NCBI RefSeq assembly: GCF_001668575.1
Contig: NZ_LZMD01000092.1
Span: forward strand, 1 to 52,929
DNA from: Mycobacterium sp. 1164985.4
Lineage (GTDB): Bacteria; Actinomycetota; Actinomycetes; Mycobacteriales; Mycobacteriaceae
Length of the DNA stretch: 52,929 bases
Reading direction: 5' to 3'
Shown: positions 15,805-23,406 of the stretch, piece after piece
Layout: the number at the start of each line of letters is the position of its first letter
Numbering within the stretch: position 1 is the stretch's first letter
Program-made: the position numbers and the translations under genes
The notes under the pieces: model-generated
Databases searched by the model: none
What the model saw: only the letters and a program-made list of their open reading frames with translations
What the model was told of the DNA's origin: nothing

Positions 15805-17799
15805 GTGCCCGATCCATCGACGTACCGACCCGCCCCCGGGTCGATTCCCGTCGAACCGGGCGTCTATCGGTTCCGCGACCCACACGGCCGGGTGATCTAC
15901 GTCGGCAAGGCCAAGAGCCTGCGCAGCCGACTGAACTCCTACTTCGCCGACATCGCGAACCTGGCGCCGCGCACGCGCCAGATGGTGATGTCGGCGGGCA
16001 GCGTCGAGTGGACGGTGGTCAACACCGAAGTCGAGGCGCTGCAGCTCGAATACAACTGGATCAAGGAGTTCGATCCGCGGTTCAACATCAGGTACCGCGA
16101 CGACAAGTCGTATCCAGTGCTGGCAGTGACACTCAACGAGGAGTACCCGCGGCTGATGGTGTACCGCGGTGCGCGGCGCAGAGGCGTCCGCTACTTCGGT
16201 CCCTACTCGCACGCGTGGGCGATCCGCGAAACACTCGATCTCCTCATGCGGGTGTTCCCGGCGCGGACCTGCTCTGCGGGAGTCTTCAAGCGGCACAGGC
16301 AAATCGACCGACCCTGTCTGCTGGGCTACATCGACAAGTGCTCGGCGCCGTGCATCGGACGGGTGAGCGCCGACGAGCATCGCCAAATCGTCCTCGACTT
16401 CTGCGATTTCCTCGCGGGCAAGACCGACCGGCTGGTCCGCGACATGGAACAGCAGATGAACGAGGCCGCCGAGCAACTGGACTTCGAGAGGGCCGCACGC
16501 CTGCGCGACGACATCGGCGCGCTCAAACGTGCGCTGGAGAAGCAGGCGGTGGTGTTCGGTGACGGCACCGACGCGGATGTGGTCGCGTTCGCCGACGACG
16601 AACTCGAAGCGGCGGTGCAGGTTTTCCACGTCCGCGGTGGCCGGGTTCGTGGCCAGCGCGGGTGGATCGTCGAGAAGTCCGGTGAGCCTGGAGAAACCAG
16701 CCAGGAACACCTGGTCGAACAGTTTTTGACCCAGTTCTACGGCGATCAGGCCGAATTGGGCGGGGCCAGCGACAGCGGCGGCGACGAGTCGACCAACCCG
16801 GTGCCGCGCCAGGTACTGGTTCCATGCCTGCCGAGCAACTCCGACGAGCTTTCGGCCTGGCTGACCCAGCTGCGAGGGTCGCGGGTGATGCTTCGGGTTC
16901 CCCAGCGCGGCGACAAGCGTGCGCTCGCCGAGACCGTGCGTCGCAACGCGCAGGACGCGCTCACCCAGCACAAACTCAAGCGGGCGGGTGACTTCACCGC
17001 GAGAACCGCTGCACTGCAGAGCATTCAGGATGCGCTCGGGCTGGCCGACGCACCGCTACGCATCGAATGCGTCGACATCAGCCATGTGCAGGGCACCGAT
17101 GTGGTGGCCTCGTTGGTGGTTTTCGAAGACGGCCTGCCGCGCAAGTCCGACTACCGGCACTACGCGATCCGGGAGGCCGCGGGCGACGGCCGCTCCGACG
17201 ACGTCGCCTCCATCGCCGAGGTGACCAGGCGGCGCTTCTATCGTCACCTGCACGACCTCCAGCATCCGACAGAGCTTGCGCCGGAAGGCAAGTCGCGCAA
17301 GTTCGCGTATCCACCCAACCTGTACGTCGTCGACGGTGGTGCGCCGCAGGTCAATGCCGCGCAATCGGTGCTCGACGAGCTCGGCATCACCGACGTGGCG
17401 GTGATCGGGTTGGCCAAGCGCCTGGAGGAGGTGTGGGTTCCGTCCGAGCCGGACCCGCTGATCATGCCGCGCAACAGCGAAGGGCTCTATCTGTTGCAGC
17501 GCGTGCGTGACGAGGCGCACCGGTTCGCCATCGCCTACCACCGCAGCAAGCGATCGAAGCGGATGACCGCGTCGGCGCTGGACTCGGTCCGGGGGCTCGG
17601 TGAGCATCGCCGCAAAGCGCTGGTCACCCACTTCGGCTCGGTGGCCCGATTGAAGGAGGCGTCGATCGAGGAGATCACCGCTGTACCGGGTATCGGGGTC
17701 GCCACCGCCCGCGCCGTGCTCGACGCGCTGGGCGTACCGTCCGAAAGCGACGCGCCCGACGCAGCGATCGGCAATGATCAGAGCAAGGTATCGGGATGA
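15805..17799 (+). CDS. uvrC: Excinuclease ABC subunit C
   Basis: Makes both incisions around bulky DNA lesions after UvrAB recognition. The 664-aa protein is full length: GIY-YIG nuclease domain (GVYRFRDPHGRVIYVGKAKSL), a cysteine-containing segment (RPCLLGYIDKCSAPCIG), the UvrB-interacting UVR motif (about residue 210, LDFERAARLRDDIGALKRAL), the RNase H-like endonuclease domain (ECVDISHVQGTDVVAS and the VDGGAPQV motif) and C-terminal helix-hairpin-helices (SVRGLGEHRRKAL, ITAVPGIGVATARAVLDAL). It begins with GTG and heads the uvrC-rapZ-yvcK-whiA operon; the stop overlaps the rapZ ATG. Confidence 0.97.
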   Translation: MPDPSTYRPAPGSIPVEPGVYRFRDPHGRVIYVGKAKSLRSRLNSYFADIANLAPRTRQMVMSAGSVEWTVVNTEVEALQLEYNWIKEFDPRFNIRYRDDKSYPVLAVTLNEEYPRLMVYRGARRRGVRYFGPYSHAWAIRETLDLLMRVFPARTCSAGVFKRHRQIDRPCLLGYIDKCSAPCIGRVSADEHRQIVLDFCDFLAGKTDRLVRDMEQQMNEAAEQLDFERAARLRDDIGALKRALEKQAVVFGDGTDADVVAFADDELEAAVQVFHVRGGRVRGQRGWIVEKSGEPGETSQEHLVEQFLTQFYGDQAELGGASDSGGDESTNPVPRQVLVPCLPSNSDELSAWLTQLRGSRVMLRVPQRGDKRALAETVRRNAQDALTQHKLKRAGDFTARTAALQSIQDALGLADAPLRIECVDISHVQGTDVVASLVVFEDGLPRKSDYRHYAIREAAGDGRSDDVASIAEVTRRRFYRHLHDLQHPTELAPEGKSRKFAYPPNLYVVDGGAPQVNAAQSVLDELGITDVAVIGLAKRLEEVWVPSEPDPLIMPRNSEGLYLLQRVRDEAHRFAIAYHRSKRSKRMTASALDSVRGLGEHRRKALVTHFGSVARLKEASIEEITAVPGIGVATARAVLDALGVPSESDAPDAAIGNDQSKVSG

Positions 17800-18710
17800 C
17801 GGACCAGGGAATGCACGCGGATCTTCGGGATGGGGCCAGCGCCGACTCCGGCATCGACGTGGTTCTCGTCACCGGCCTTTCGGGAGCGGGCCGGGGCACG
17901 GCGGCCAAGGTGCTCGAGGATCTCGGTTGGTACGTCGCCGACAATCTGCCCCCGGAACTGATCGCGCAGATGGTCGAGTTGGGGCTGGCCGCCGGATCGC
18001 GGATCACCCAGCTGGCAGTGGTGATGGACGTGCGGTCGCGCGGTTTCACCGGTGACCTGGATTGGGTGCGTAACGAGCTCGCGACCCGCAACATCGCGCC
18101 GCGGGTGTTGTTCTTGGAGGCCTCGGACGAGAGCCTGGTGCGCCGATACGAGCAAAACCGTCGGAGTCACCCGCTGCAGGGCAATCAGACACTGGCAGAA
18201 GGCATTGCGGCCGAGCGCGCGCTGTTGGCTCCGGTGCGCGCGTCGGCCGATCTGGTGATCGACACGTCGGCGATGTCGGTGCCCGCACTGCGCGAGAGCA
18301 TCGAACGCGCCTTCGGCGGCGAGACCGCCGCACACACGAACGTCACGGTCGAGTCCTTCGGCTACAAGTACGGGTTGCCGATGGACGCCGACACCGTGAT
18401 GGACGTCCGGTTTCTGCCGAACCCGCACTGGGTAGACGACCTGCGCCCGCACACCGGGCAGCATCCTGCGGTTCGCGACTACGTTCTCGGGCAGCCGGGT
18501 GCAGGGGACTTCTTGGAGACCTATCATCGTCTGCTCGACGTAGTCATCGACGGATACCGTCGCGAGGGGAAGCGATATATGACCGTCGCCATCGGATGCA
18601 CCGGCGGCAAACATCGAAGTGTGGCGATCGCCGAGGCGCTGGCGGCGCGGCTGCAGGACGGTGATGACCTCACGGTTCGGGTGCTGCACCGGGATCTGGG
18701 TCGCGAATGA
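17796..18710 (+). CDS. rapZ: RNase adapter / nucleotide-binding protein RapZ
   Basis: 304 aa. The N-terminal kinase-like domain has a P-loop variant LVTGLSGAGRGTAAK, with YVADNLPPELI after it. The C-terminal domain holds the signature ESFGYKYGLPMDADTVMDVRF, then HPAVRDYVL and AIGCTGGKHRSVAIAE with the GGxHRS motif. In E. coli RapZ controls RNase E cleavage of a small RNA; in actinobacteria the role is not settled. The conserved cluster with yvcK and whiA suggests a link to cell envelope or cell-division control. It overlaps uvrC and yvcK by ATGA. Confidence 0.94.
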   Translation: MTDQGMHADLRDGASADSGIDVVLVTGLSGAGRGTAAKVLEDLGWYVADNLPPELIAQMVELGLAAGSRITQLAVVMDVRSRGFTGDLDWVRNELATRNIAPRVLFLEASDESLVRRYEQNRRSHPLQGNQTLAEGIAAERALLAPVRASADLVIDTSAMSVPALRESIERAFGGETAAHTNVTVESFGYKYGLPMDADTVMDVRFLPNPHWVDDLRPHTGQHPAVRDYVLGQPGAGDFLETYHRLLDVVIDGYRREGKRYMTVAIGCTGGKHRSVAIAEALAARLQDGDDLTVRVLHRDLGRE

Positions 18711-19720
18711 CCGCGCGGATCGTCGCACTCGGTGGTGGCCACGGACTCTACGCAACCCTGTCGGCGGCGCGTCGGCTGACGCCACACGTGACGGCCATCG
18801 TCACGGTCGCCGACGACGGTGGCTCCTCGGGGCGGCTGCGCAACGAGCTCGACGTCGTGCCTCCCGGTGATCTGCGAATGGCATTGGCGGCGTTGGCATC
18901 TGACAGCCCGCATGGCCGACTGTGGGCGACGATCATCCAGCACCGGTTCGGTGGCAGCGGGGCGCTCGCGGGACATCCGATCGGGAACCTGTTGCTCGCT
19001 GGTCTCAGCGAGGTTCTGGCCGACCCCGTGGCCGCGCTGGACGAACTGGGCCGCATCCTCGGCGTGAAGGGCCGAGTGCTGCCGATGTGTCCGATGGGAC
19101 TGGGCATCGAGGCCGACGTGGCGGGTCTGGAATCCGATCCGCGGATGAGTCGCGTGATCCGCGGACAGGTGGCGATCGCCACGACCGTGGGCAAGGTCCG
19201 CCGTGTGCGGCTGCTGCCGGGTGATCCGCCGGCCACCCGGCAGGCCGTCGACGCGATCATGGCGGCTGACCTGGTGGTGCTGGGCCCGGGCTCCTGGTTC
19301 ACCAGCGTCATTCCGCATGTGCTCGTTCCCGAGCTGGCGGCCGCGCTGCAGGCGACCGCGGCGCGGCGGGCGCTGGTGCTCAACCTGGTGGCCGAACCGG
19401 GGGAGACGGCCGGCTTCTCCGTCGAGCGGCACATCCATGTGCTTGCGCAGCACGCCCCCGACTTCACCGTGCACGACATCATCGTCGACGCGAGCCGAGT
19501 GCCCAGCGAACGTGAGCGTGAGCAATTGCGGCGAACCGCGAACATCCTTCGTGCTCAAGTTCAGTTTGCTGACGTGTCCAGACCTGGTACACCTTTACAT
19601 GACCCGGCGCGGTTGGCCGCGGCGCTGGAAGGTGTGCGTCTTCGCGGCGCCGCAGACACGGCGCCGGCAGTGCCCACGTCGACAGCGAATGGACCGAGAG
19701 GTGACGACCCGTGGCGATGA
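18707..19720 (+). CDS. yvcK: YvcK/CofD-like protein (gluconeogenesis factor family)
   Basis: 337 aa. N-terminal GGGHGLYATLSAARR nucleotide-binding loop, then TVADDGGSSGRLR, GHPIGNLLLAGLSEV and DLVVLGPGSWFTSVIPHVL; these are the family hallmarks. In Bacillus YvcK binds UDP-sugars and supports growth on gluconeogenic carbon and cell-wall synthesis; in mycobacteria the orthologue (CuvA) has been linked to peptidoglycan synthesis and stress. The C-terminal tail is long and low in hydrophobic residues (about residues 300-337). It lies between rapZ and whiA with ATGA overlaps at both ends. Confidence 0.93.
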   Translation: MTARIVALGGGHGLYATLSAARRLTPHVTAIVTVADDGGSSGRLRNELDVVPPGDLRMALAALASDSPHGRLWATIIQHRFGGSGALAGHPIGNLLLAGLSEVLADPVAALDELGRILGVKGRVLPMCPMGLGIEADVAGLESDPRMSRVIRGQVAIATTVGKVRRVRLLPGDPPATRQAVDAIMAADLVVLGPGSWFTSVIPHVLVPELAAALQATAARRALVLNLVAEPGETAGFSVERHIHVLAQHAPDFTVHDIIVDASRVPSEREREQLRRTANILRAQVQFADVSRPGTPLHDPARLAAALEGVRLRGAADTAPAVPTSTANGPRGDDPWR

Positions 19721-20694
19721 CAGCCGAGGTCAAGGATGAGTTGAGTCGGCTGGTCGTCAATTCGGTCAGCGCTCGACGCGCCGAGGTGGCCTCCCTGTTG
19801 CGCTTCGCGGGCGGACTGCACATCGTCTCGGGCCGCGTGGTGGTGGAGGCGGAGGTCGACCTCGGCAACATCGCCCGACGGCTGCGCAAGGACATCTACG
19901 ACCTGTACGGCTACAACGCCTCGGTCCACGTCGTATCGGCCAGCGGAATCCGCAAGAGCACCCGGTATGTGGTGCGGGTGGCCAAGGACGGCGAGGCGTT
20001 GGCCAGGCAGACCGGTCTGCTCGATCTGCGCGGCAGGCCCGTGCGGGGGCTGCCCGCGCAGGTGGTCGGCGGCAGTGTGGCCGATGCCGAAGCAGCCTGG
20101 CGCGGAGCGTTTCTGGCGCACGGGTCGCTCACCGAGCCGGGGCGGTCGTCGGCGTTGGAAGTCAGCTGCCCTGGTCCGGAGGCAGCGCTGGCACTCGTCG
20201 GCGCTGCCCGCAGGTTGGGGGTCAGCGCCAAAGCGCGCGAGGTGCGCGGAACCGATCGGGTGGTGGTGCGCGACGGCGAGGCCATCGGCGCCCTGCTCAC
20301 CCGGATGGGTGCACAGGACACCCGGCTGACGTGGGAAGAGCGTCGGATGCGGCGCGAGGTGAGGGCCACGGCCAACCGGCTGGCCAACTTCGACGACGCC
20401 AACCTGCGTCGCTCGGCACGTGCGGCGGTCGCCGCGGCCGCACGCGTGGAACGGGCGCTGGAGATCCTCGGCGATACGGTGCCCGACCACCTCGCCGCCG
20501 CGGGCAAGCTGCGAGTTGAACACCGGCAGGCTTCGTTGGAGGAGTTGGGCCGGCTCGCGGATCCGCCGATGACGAAGGACGCTGTGGCGGGCCGTATTCG
20601 ACGGCTGCTGTCGATGGCCGATCGCAAGGCCAAGCAGGACGGCATTCCGGACACCGAGTCGGCCGTCACGCCGGACCTGCTCGAGGACGCTTAG
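19711..20694 (+). CDS. whiA: Sporulation-type regulator WhiA
   Basis: 327 aa from the GTG at 19711, or 325 aa from ATG 19717, which gives the ATGA overlap with yvcK; AGAGG at 19697-19701 serves either. WhiA is a DNA-binding regulator of cell division genes, working with WhiB in Streptomyces. The N-terminal half is a LAGLIDADG-like fold (VKDELSRLV, RRAEVASLLRFAGGLHI, WRGAFLAHGSLTEP). The C-terminal half is the HTH domain (RQASLEELGRLADPPMTKDAVAGRIRRLL), with the motif NFDDANLRRSARAAV between. It ends the uvrC operon. Confidence 0.96.
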   Translation: MAMTAEVKDELSRLVVNSVSARRAEVASLLRFAGGLHIVSGRVVVEAEVDLGNIARRLRKDIYDLYGYNASVHVVSASGIRKSTRYVVRVAKDGEALARQTGLLDLRGRPVRGLPAQVVGGSVADAEAAWRGAFLAHGSLTEPGRSSALEVSCPGPEAALALVGAARRLGVSAKAREVRGTDRVVVRDGEAIGALLTRMGAQDTRLTWEERRMRREVRATANRLANFDDANLRRSARAAVAAAARVERALEILGDTVPDHLAAAGKLRVEHRQASLEELGRLADPPMTKDAVAGRIRRLLSMADRKAKQDGIPDTESAVTPDLLEDA

Positions 20695-20702
20695 CTCGAG
20701 GC

Positions 20703-20738
20703 GTCACACGGCGGGCATTTCGGCGAAAAGCGTGTGAC
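20703..20738 (+). repeat. Inverted repeat GTCACACG-N20-CGTGTGAC overlapping the first cyclase gene start
   Basis: Perfect 8-bp arms at 20703-20710 and 20731-20738, loop of 20 nt, 8 nt after the whiA stop. The right arm contains the GTG start at 20734. No T-run follows, so it is not a classical terminator. It may be a mycobacterial terminator without U-tract, an operator, or a structure that hides the start. Confidence 0.5.
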
Positions 20739-23406
20739 AAGCGGTCACTCGGCCGACACTTCAGTTGTGTCCGCGGGTGACCCGCCCACCGGCGTCGTGA
20801 CGTTCCTGTTCACCGATATCGAGGGTTCTACTCGTCGGTGGGAGTCCGACGCGGATGCCATGCGGGTGGCGCTTGCTTGCCATGACAAGGTTTTGCGGTC
20901 GGCCATCGAGGCCCATGACGGATTCGTGTTCAGCCACAGTGGTGATGGTCTTGCGGCCGCGTTCGCGTCGCCGAGTGCCGCCGTCGAGGCCGCCGTGGAC
21001 GCCCAGCGCCAATTGGAATTGCCGGTGCGCATGGGTATTGCGACCGGTGAGGCCGAGGTTCGCGACGGTGACTATTTCGGCACGGTGCTCAACCGTGCGG
21101 CCCGGGTGATGGCGGCCGGGCACGGCGGCCAGATCCTTGTGGCCGAATCGACGGCGGTCCTGCTCGACGGCGTCGAACTGTTGAACCTCGGACCACGTCG
21201 GCTGCGCGACTTGCCGAATCCGGTCACGCTCTCTCAAATCGCTGCGCCGGGCTTGCGAACGGAGTTCCCTCAGCTGCGGACACTCGATTCCAATCTCGGG
21301 AATCTGCGGCCTGCGGCAAGCATGCTGATCGGTCGCGATGCCGATGTCGAGGAGGTCGTATCGGCGACCCGATCGCACCGGCTTATCACCTTGGCTGGTG
21401 TAGGCGGCGTAGGCAAGACCCGACTGGCGCTCGAGGTCGCGTCAGTTCTCGCTGACGAATTTCCCGATGGCGTATGGCTTTTCGAATTCGCATCAGTGAC
21501 CGATCCGGCAGCTGTACCCGACGCCGTAGCCGCGGTGCTGGGCATCACACAACAGCCGGGGCTGACGATGGGTGAGACCATCGCGGCGGCCTTGGAGGGC
21601 AGGGTCCGCCTCCTCGTCTTCGACAACTGTGAACATGTCGTAGATTCCGCGGCTGATCTCATCGACCTCATCCTCGCGAGGTCGGCCACGGTGAAGATCG
21701 TGTCGACAAGCCGTGAGGGCCTAGGCCTCACCGACGAACGCTTGTGGCGGGTGCCCTCTTTGGAAGTCGGTGCGGCCGTGCGGCTGTTCAAGGACCGAGC
21801 GGCGCGGGACTTGTCGGCCGAGGAATCCGCGGCGGTCGAGGAGATCTGCCGGCGACTCGACGGCATCCCATTGGCGATCGAGCTGGCCGCCTCGCGAATG
21901 GAGTCGATGACCGCTACCGAGATGCGCGACCGCCTCGATCACCGATTCAAGCTGCTCGTCCGCTCGCGACGTGGGCTCGAACGCCATCAGACGCTGCGCC
22001 AGGCGGTGTCGTGGTCGTATGACCTCTTGGCAGAAACGGAAAGGTCGCTGCTGGAGCGGTGTTCGGTGTTCGCCGGCGGTTTCGACGTTCAATCCGCTTC
22101 TGCGGTATCCGGATTCGACGACGCAGACGAGTTCATGATTCTCGACCTGCTCGACTCGCTGGTACGCAAGTCCTTGCTCGTCGCGGATCGGGCGACGGGT
22201 AAGACCCGGTTCTCGATGCTGGAGACCATCCGGCAGTTCGCCGAAGAAAAACTCGTCGAACGTGGGGAAGCGGCCGAAGCGAGTTCGGCGCACGCGCGGT
22301 ATTTCGCCGACCGCGAGACCGACATCCTCACACTGTGGGACAGCGCGGGTCAGCGGGAGGCATATGAGTGGTTCGCCATCGAACTCGCCAATCTGCGCAC
22401 GGCATTCCGCTGGGCCGCCGACCGCGGTGACCTCGACAGTGCCGCGTCCATCGCGACATGCGGCTGGCTTCTCGGCTTTTTCGGCGCCGAAAACCATGAG
22501 CCGGTTTCGTGGGCAGAAGAATTGATCGAGCCTGCGGGCGCGATCGGGCACCCGCGCCTTGTGGATCTTTACGTCGCCGCATCGCTCTGCTGGATGACTG
22601 GCCGGGTTGAACAGGCGCTGCAGTACACCGAACGCGGTCAAACCATTTTGGCGAGCAGCTCGCATCTGCCGTCGTACGGCTTGGAAGGCGGGCTGGGCGG
22701 GCCATATATGGCGATCGGACAGGCTGAGCGGTGGGCGGAACTATGCCGCACTCAGCTCGAACACAGGGGCGACAACCACGTTGCCATTCGAATCTGCCTG
22801 GTCTTTGCGCTAGCGTGGGCCGGTCTCGTCGATGAAGCGAGAGCAGCCGCGGACGGATTGATCGAATCAGCTGTCGCGAGCGGCAACCCCTATCTGCATA
22901 CGATGGCGATCGGCGCGTACGGTTCCTGCCTCGGCTCAGTAGGTTCCGAGCGTGATCTCGAACTCTGCCGCCAGGGTCTGGCGCTCGCCCAAGAAACCGG
23001 TAATCGGTACACCGAGACGGTGCTCGCGTTCATGCTGGCCCGCCTCGAAGGTGAGCCGGTTGTCACCCTCTCGGCGCTCGACCATCTGACCTTAGTTATT
23101 CGGCATTACCACGACTCGGGAAATGTCGGGAGTTTAGTTGGTCCCCTCGCGATCCTGAGCGCATTCCTGGATCGCCTGGGGCGGTTCGAAGCCGCAGCGA
23201 CACTAGCCGGCTTTTCCTACGACTTCGTATCTCTTGCGTCGGTTCCAGAGCTGGCCACCACCATCGCACACCTACGCGAAGTGCTCGGCGACCAGCTCTA
23301 TGAATCGCTCGCCCAGCATGGCGAGGCGATGTCCACGGCCGCCATCGTCGCGTACGCTTATGACCAAATAGACCAGGCGCGAACGCAACTGGAGCGGTCA
23401 CCATGA
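20734..23406 (+). CDS. Class III nucleotidyl cyclase / NB-ARC (STAND) ATPase with helical repeats, copy A
   Basis: 890 aa. Residues 20-165: class III cyclase domain with metal-binding D28 (FTDIEGST) and D71 (SGDG), and transition-state N120 and R124 (NRAARV). The usual substrate-selecting Lys position is Ser67, while D113 is kept, so nucleotide preference is uncertain. Residues about 195-480: STAND ATPase with Walker A GVGGVGKTRL (from residue 222), Walker B LLVFDNCEH (D297) and DGIPLAIELAASR. After a winged-helix-like part (QAVSWSYDLL, SVFAGGF) the rest (about 480-890) is helical TPR-like. No LuxR HTH is present, unlike Rv0386/Rv1358/Rv2488c. The start is uncertain: GTG 20734 lies in an inverted repeat; GTG 20767 is the alternative and gives a copy-B-like N-terminus. 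The stop overlaps copy B (ATGA). Confidence 0.9.
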   Translation: MTSGHSADTSVVSAGDPPTGVVTFLFTDIEGSTRRWESDADAMRVALACHDKVLRSAIEAHDGFVFSHSGDGLAAAFASPSAAVEAAVDAQRQLELPVRMGIATGEAEVRDGDYFGTVLNRAARVMAAGHGGQILVAESTAVLLDGVELLNLGPRRLRDLPNPVTLSQIAAPGLRTEFPQLRTLDSNLGNLRPAASMLIGRDADVEEVVSATRSHRLITLAGVGGVGKTRLALEVASVLADEFPDGVWLFEFASVTDPAAVPDAVAAVLGITQQPGLTMGETIAAALEGRVRLLVFDNCEHVVDSAADLIDLILARSATVKIVSTSREGLGLTDERLWRVPSLEVGAAVRLFKDRAARDLSAEESAAVEEICRRLDGIPLAIELAASRMESMTATEMRDRLDHRFKLLVRSRRGLERHQTLRQAVSWSYDLLAETERSLLERCSVFAGGFDVQSASAVSGFDDADEFMILDLLDSLVRKSLLVADRATGKTRFSMLETIRQFAEEKLVERGEAAEASSAHARYFADRETDILTLWDSAGQREAYEWFAIELANLRTAFRWAADRGDLDSAASIATCGWLLGFFGAENHEPVSWAEELIEPAGAIGHPRLVDLYVAASLCWMTGRVEQALQYTERGQTILASSSHLPSYGLEGGLGGPYMAIGQAERWAELCRTQLEHRGDNHVAIRICLVFALAWAGLVDEARAAADGLIESAVASGNPYLHTMAIGAYGSCLGSVGSERDLELCRQGLALAQETGNRYTETVLAFMLARLEGEPVVTLSALDHLTLVIRHYHDSGNVGSLVGPLAILSAFLDRLGRFEAAATLAGFSYDFVSLASVPELATTIAHLREVLGDQLYESLAQHGEAMSTAAIVAYAYDQIDQARTQLERSP
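20797..21210 (+). repeat. Cyclase-domain repeat unit A (414 bp, about 99% identical to unit B)
   Basis: By eye I count 4 mismatches against 23424-23837. Outside these limits the two genes are clearly diverged. See findings. Confidence 0.9.

Noticed and set aside
13880..15895. Long plus-strand ORF (671 codons) opposite ggt
   Set aside because: Antisense shadow of ggt; arginine/glycine-rich translation without recognisable domain.
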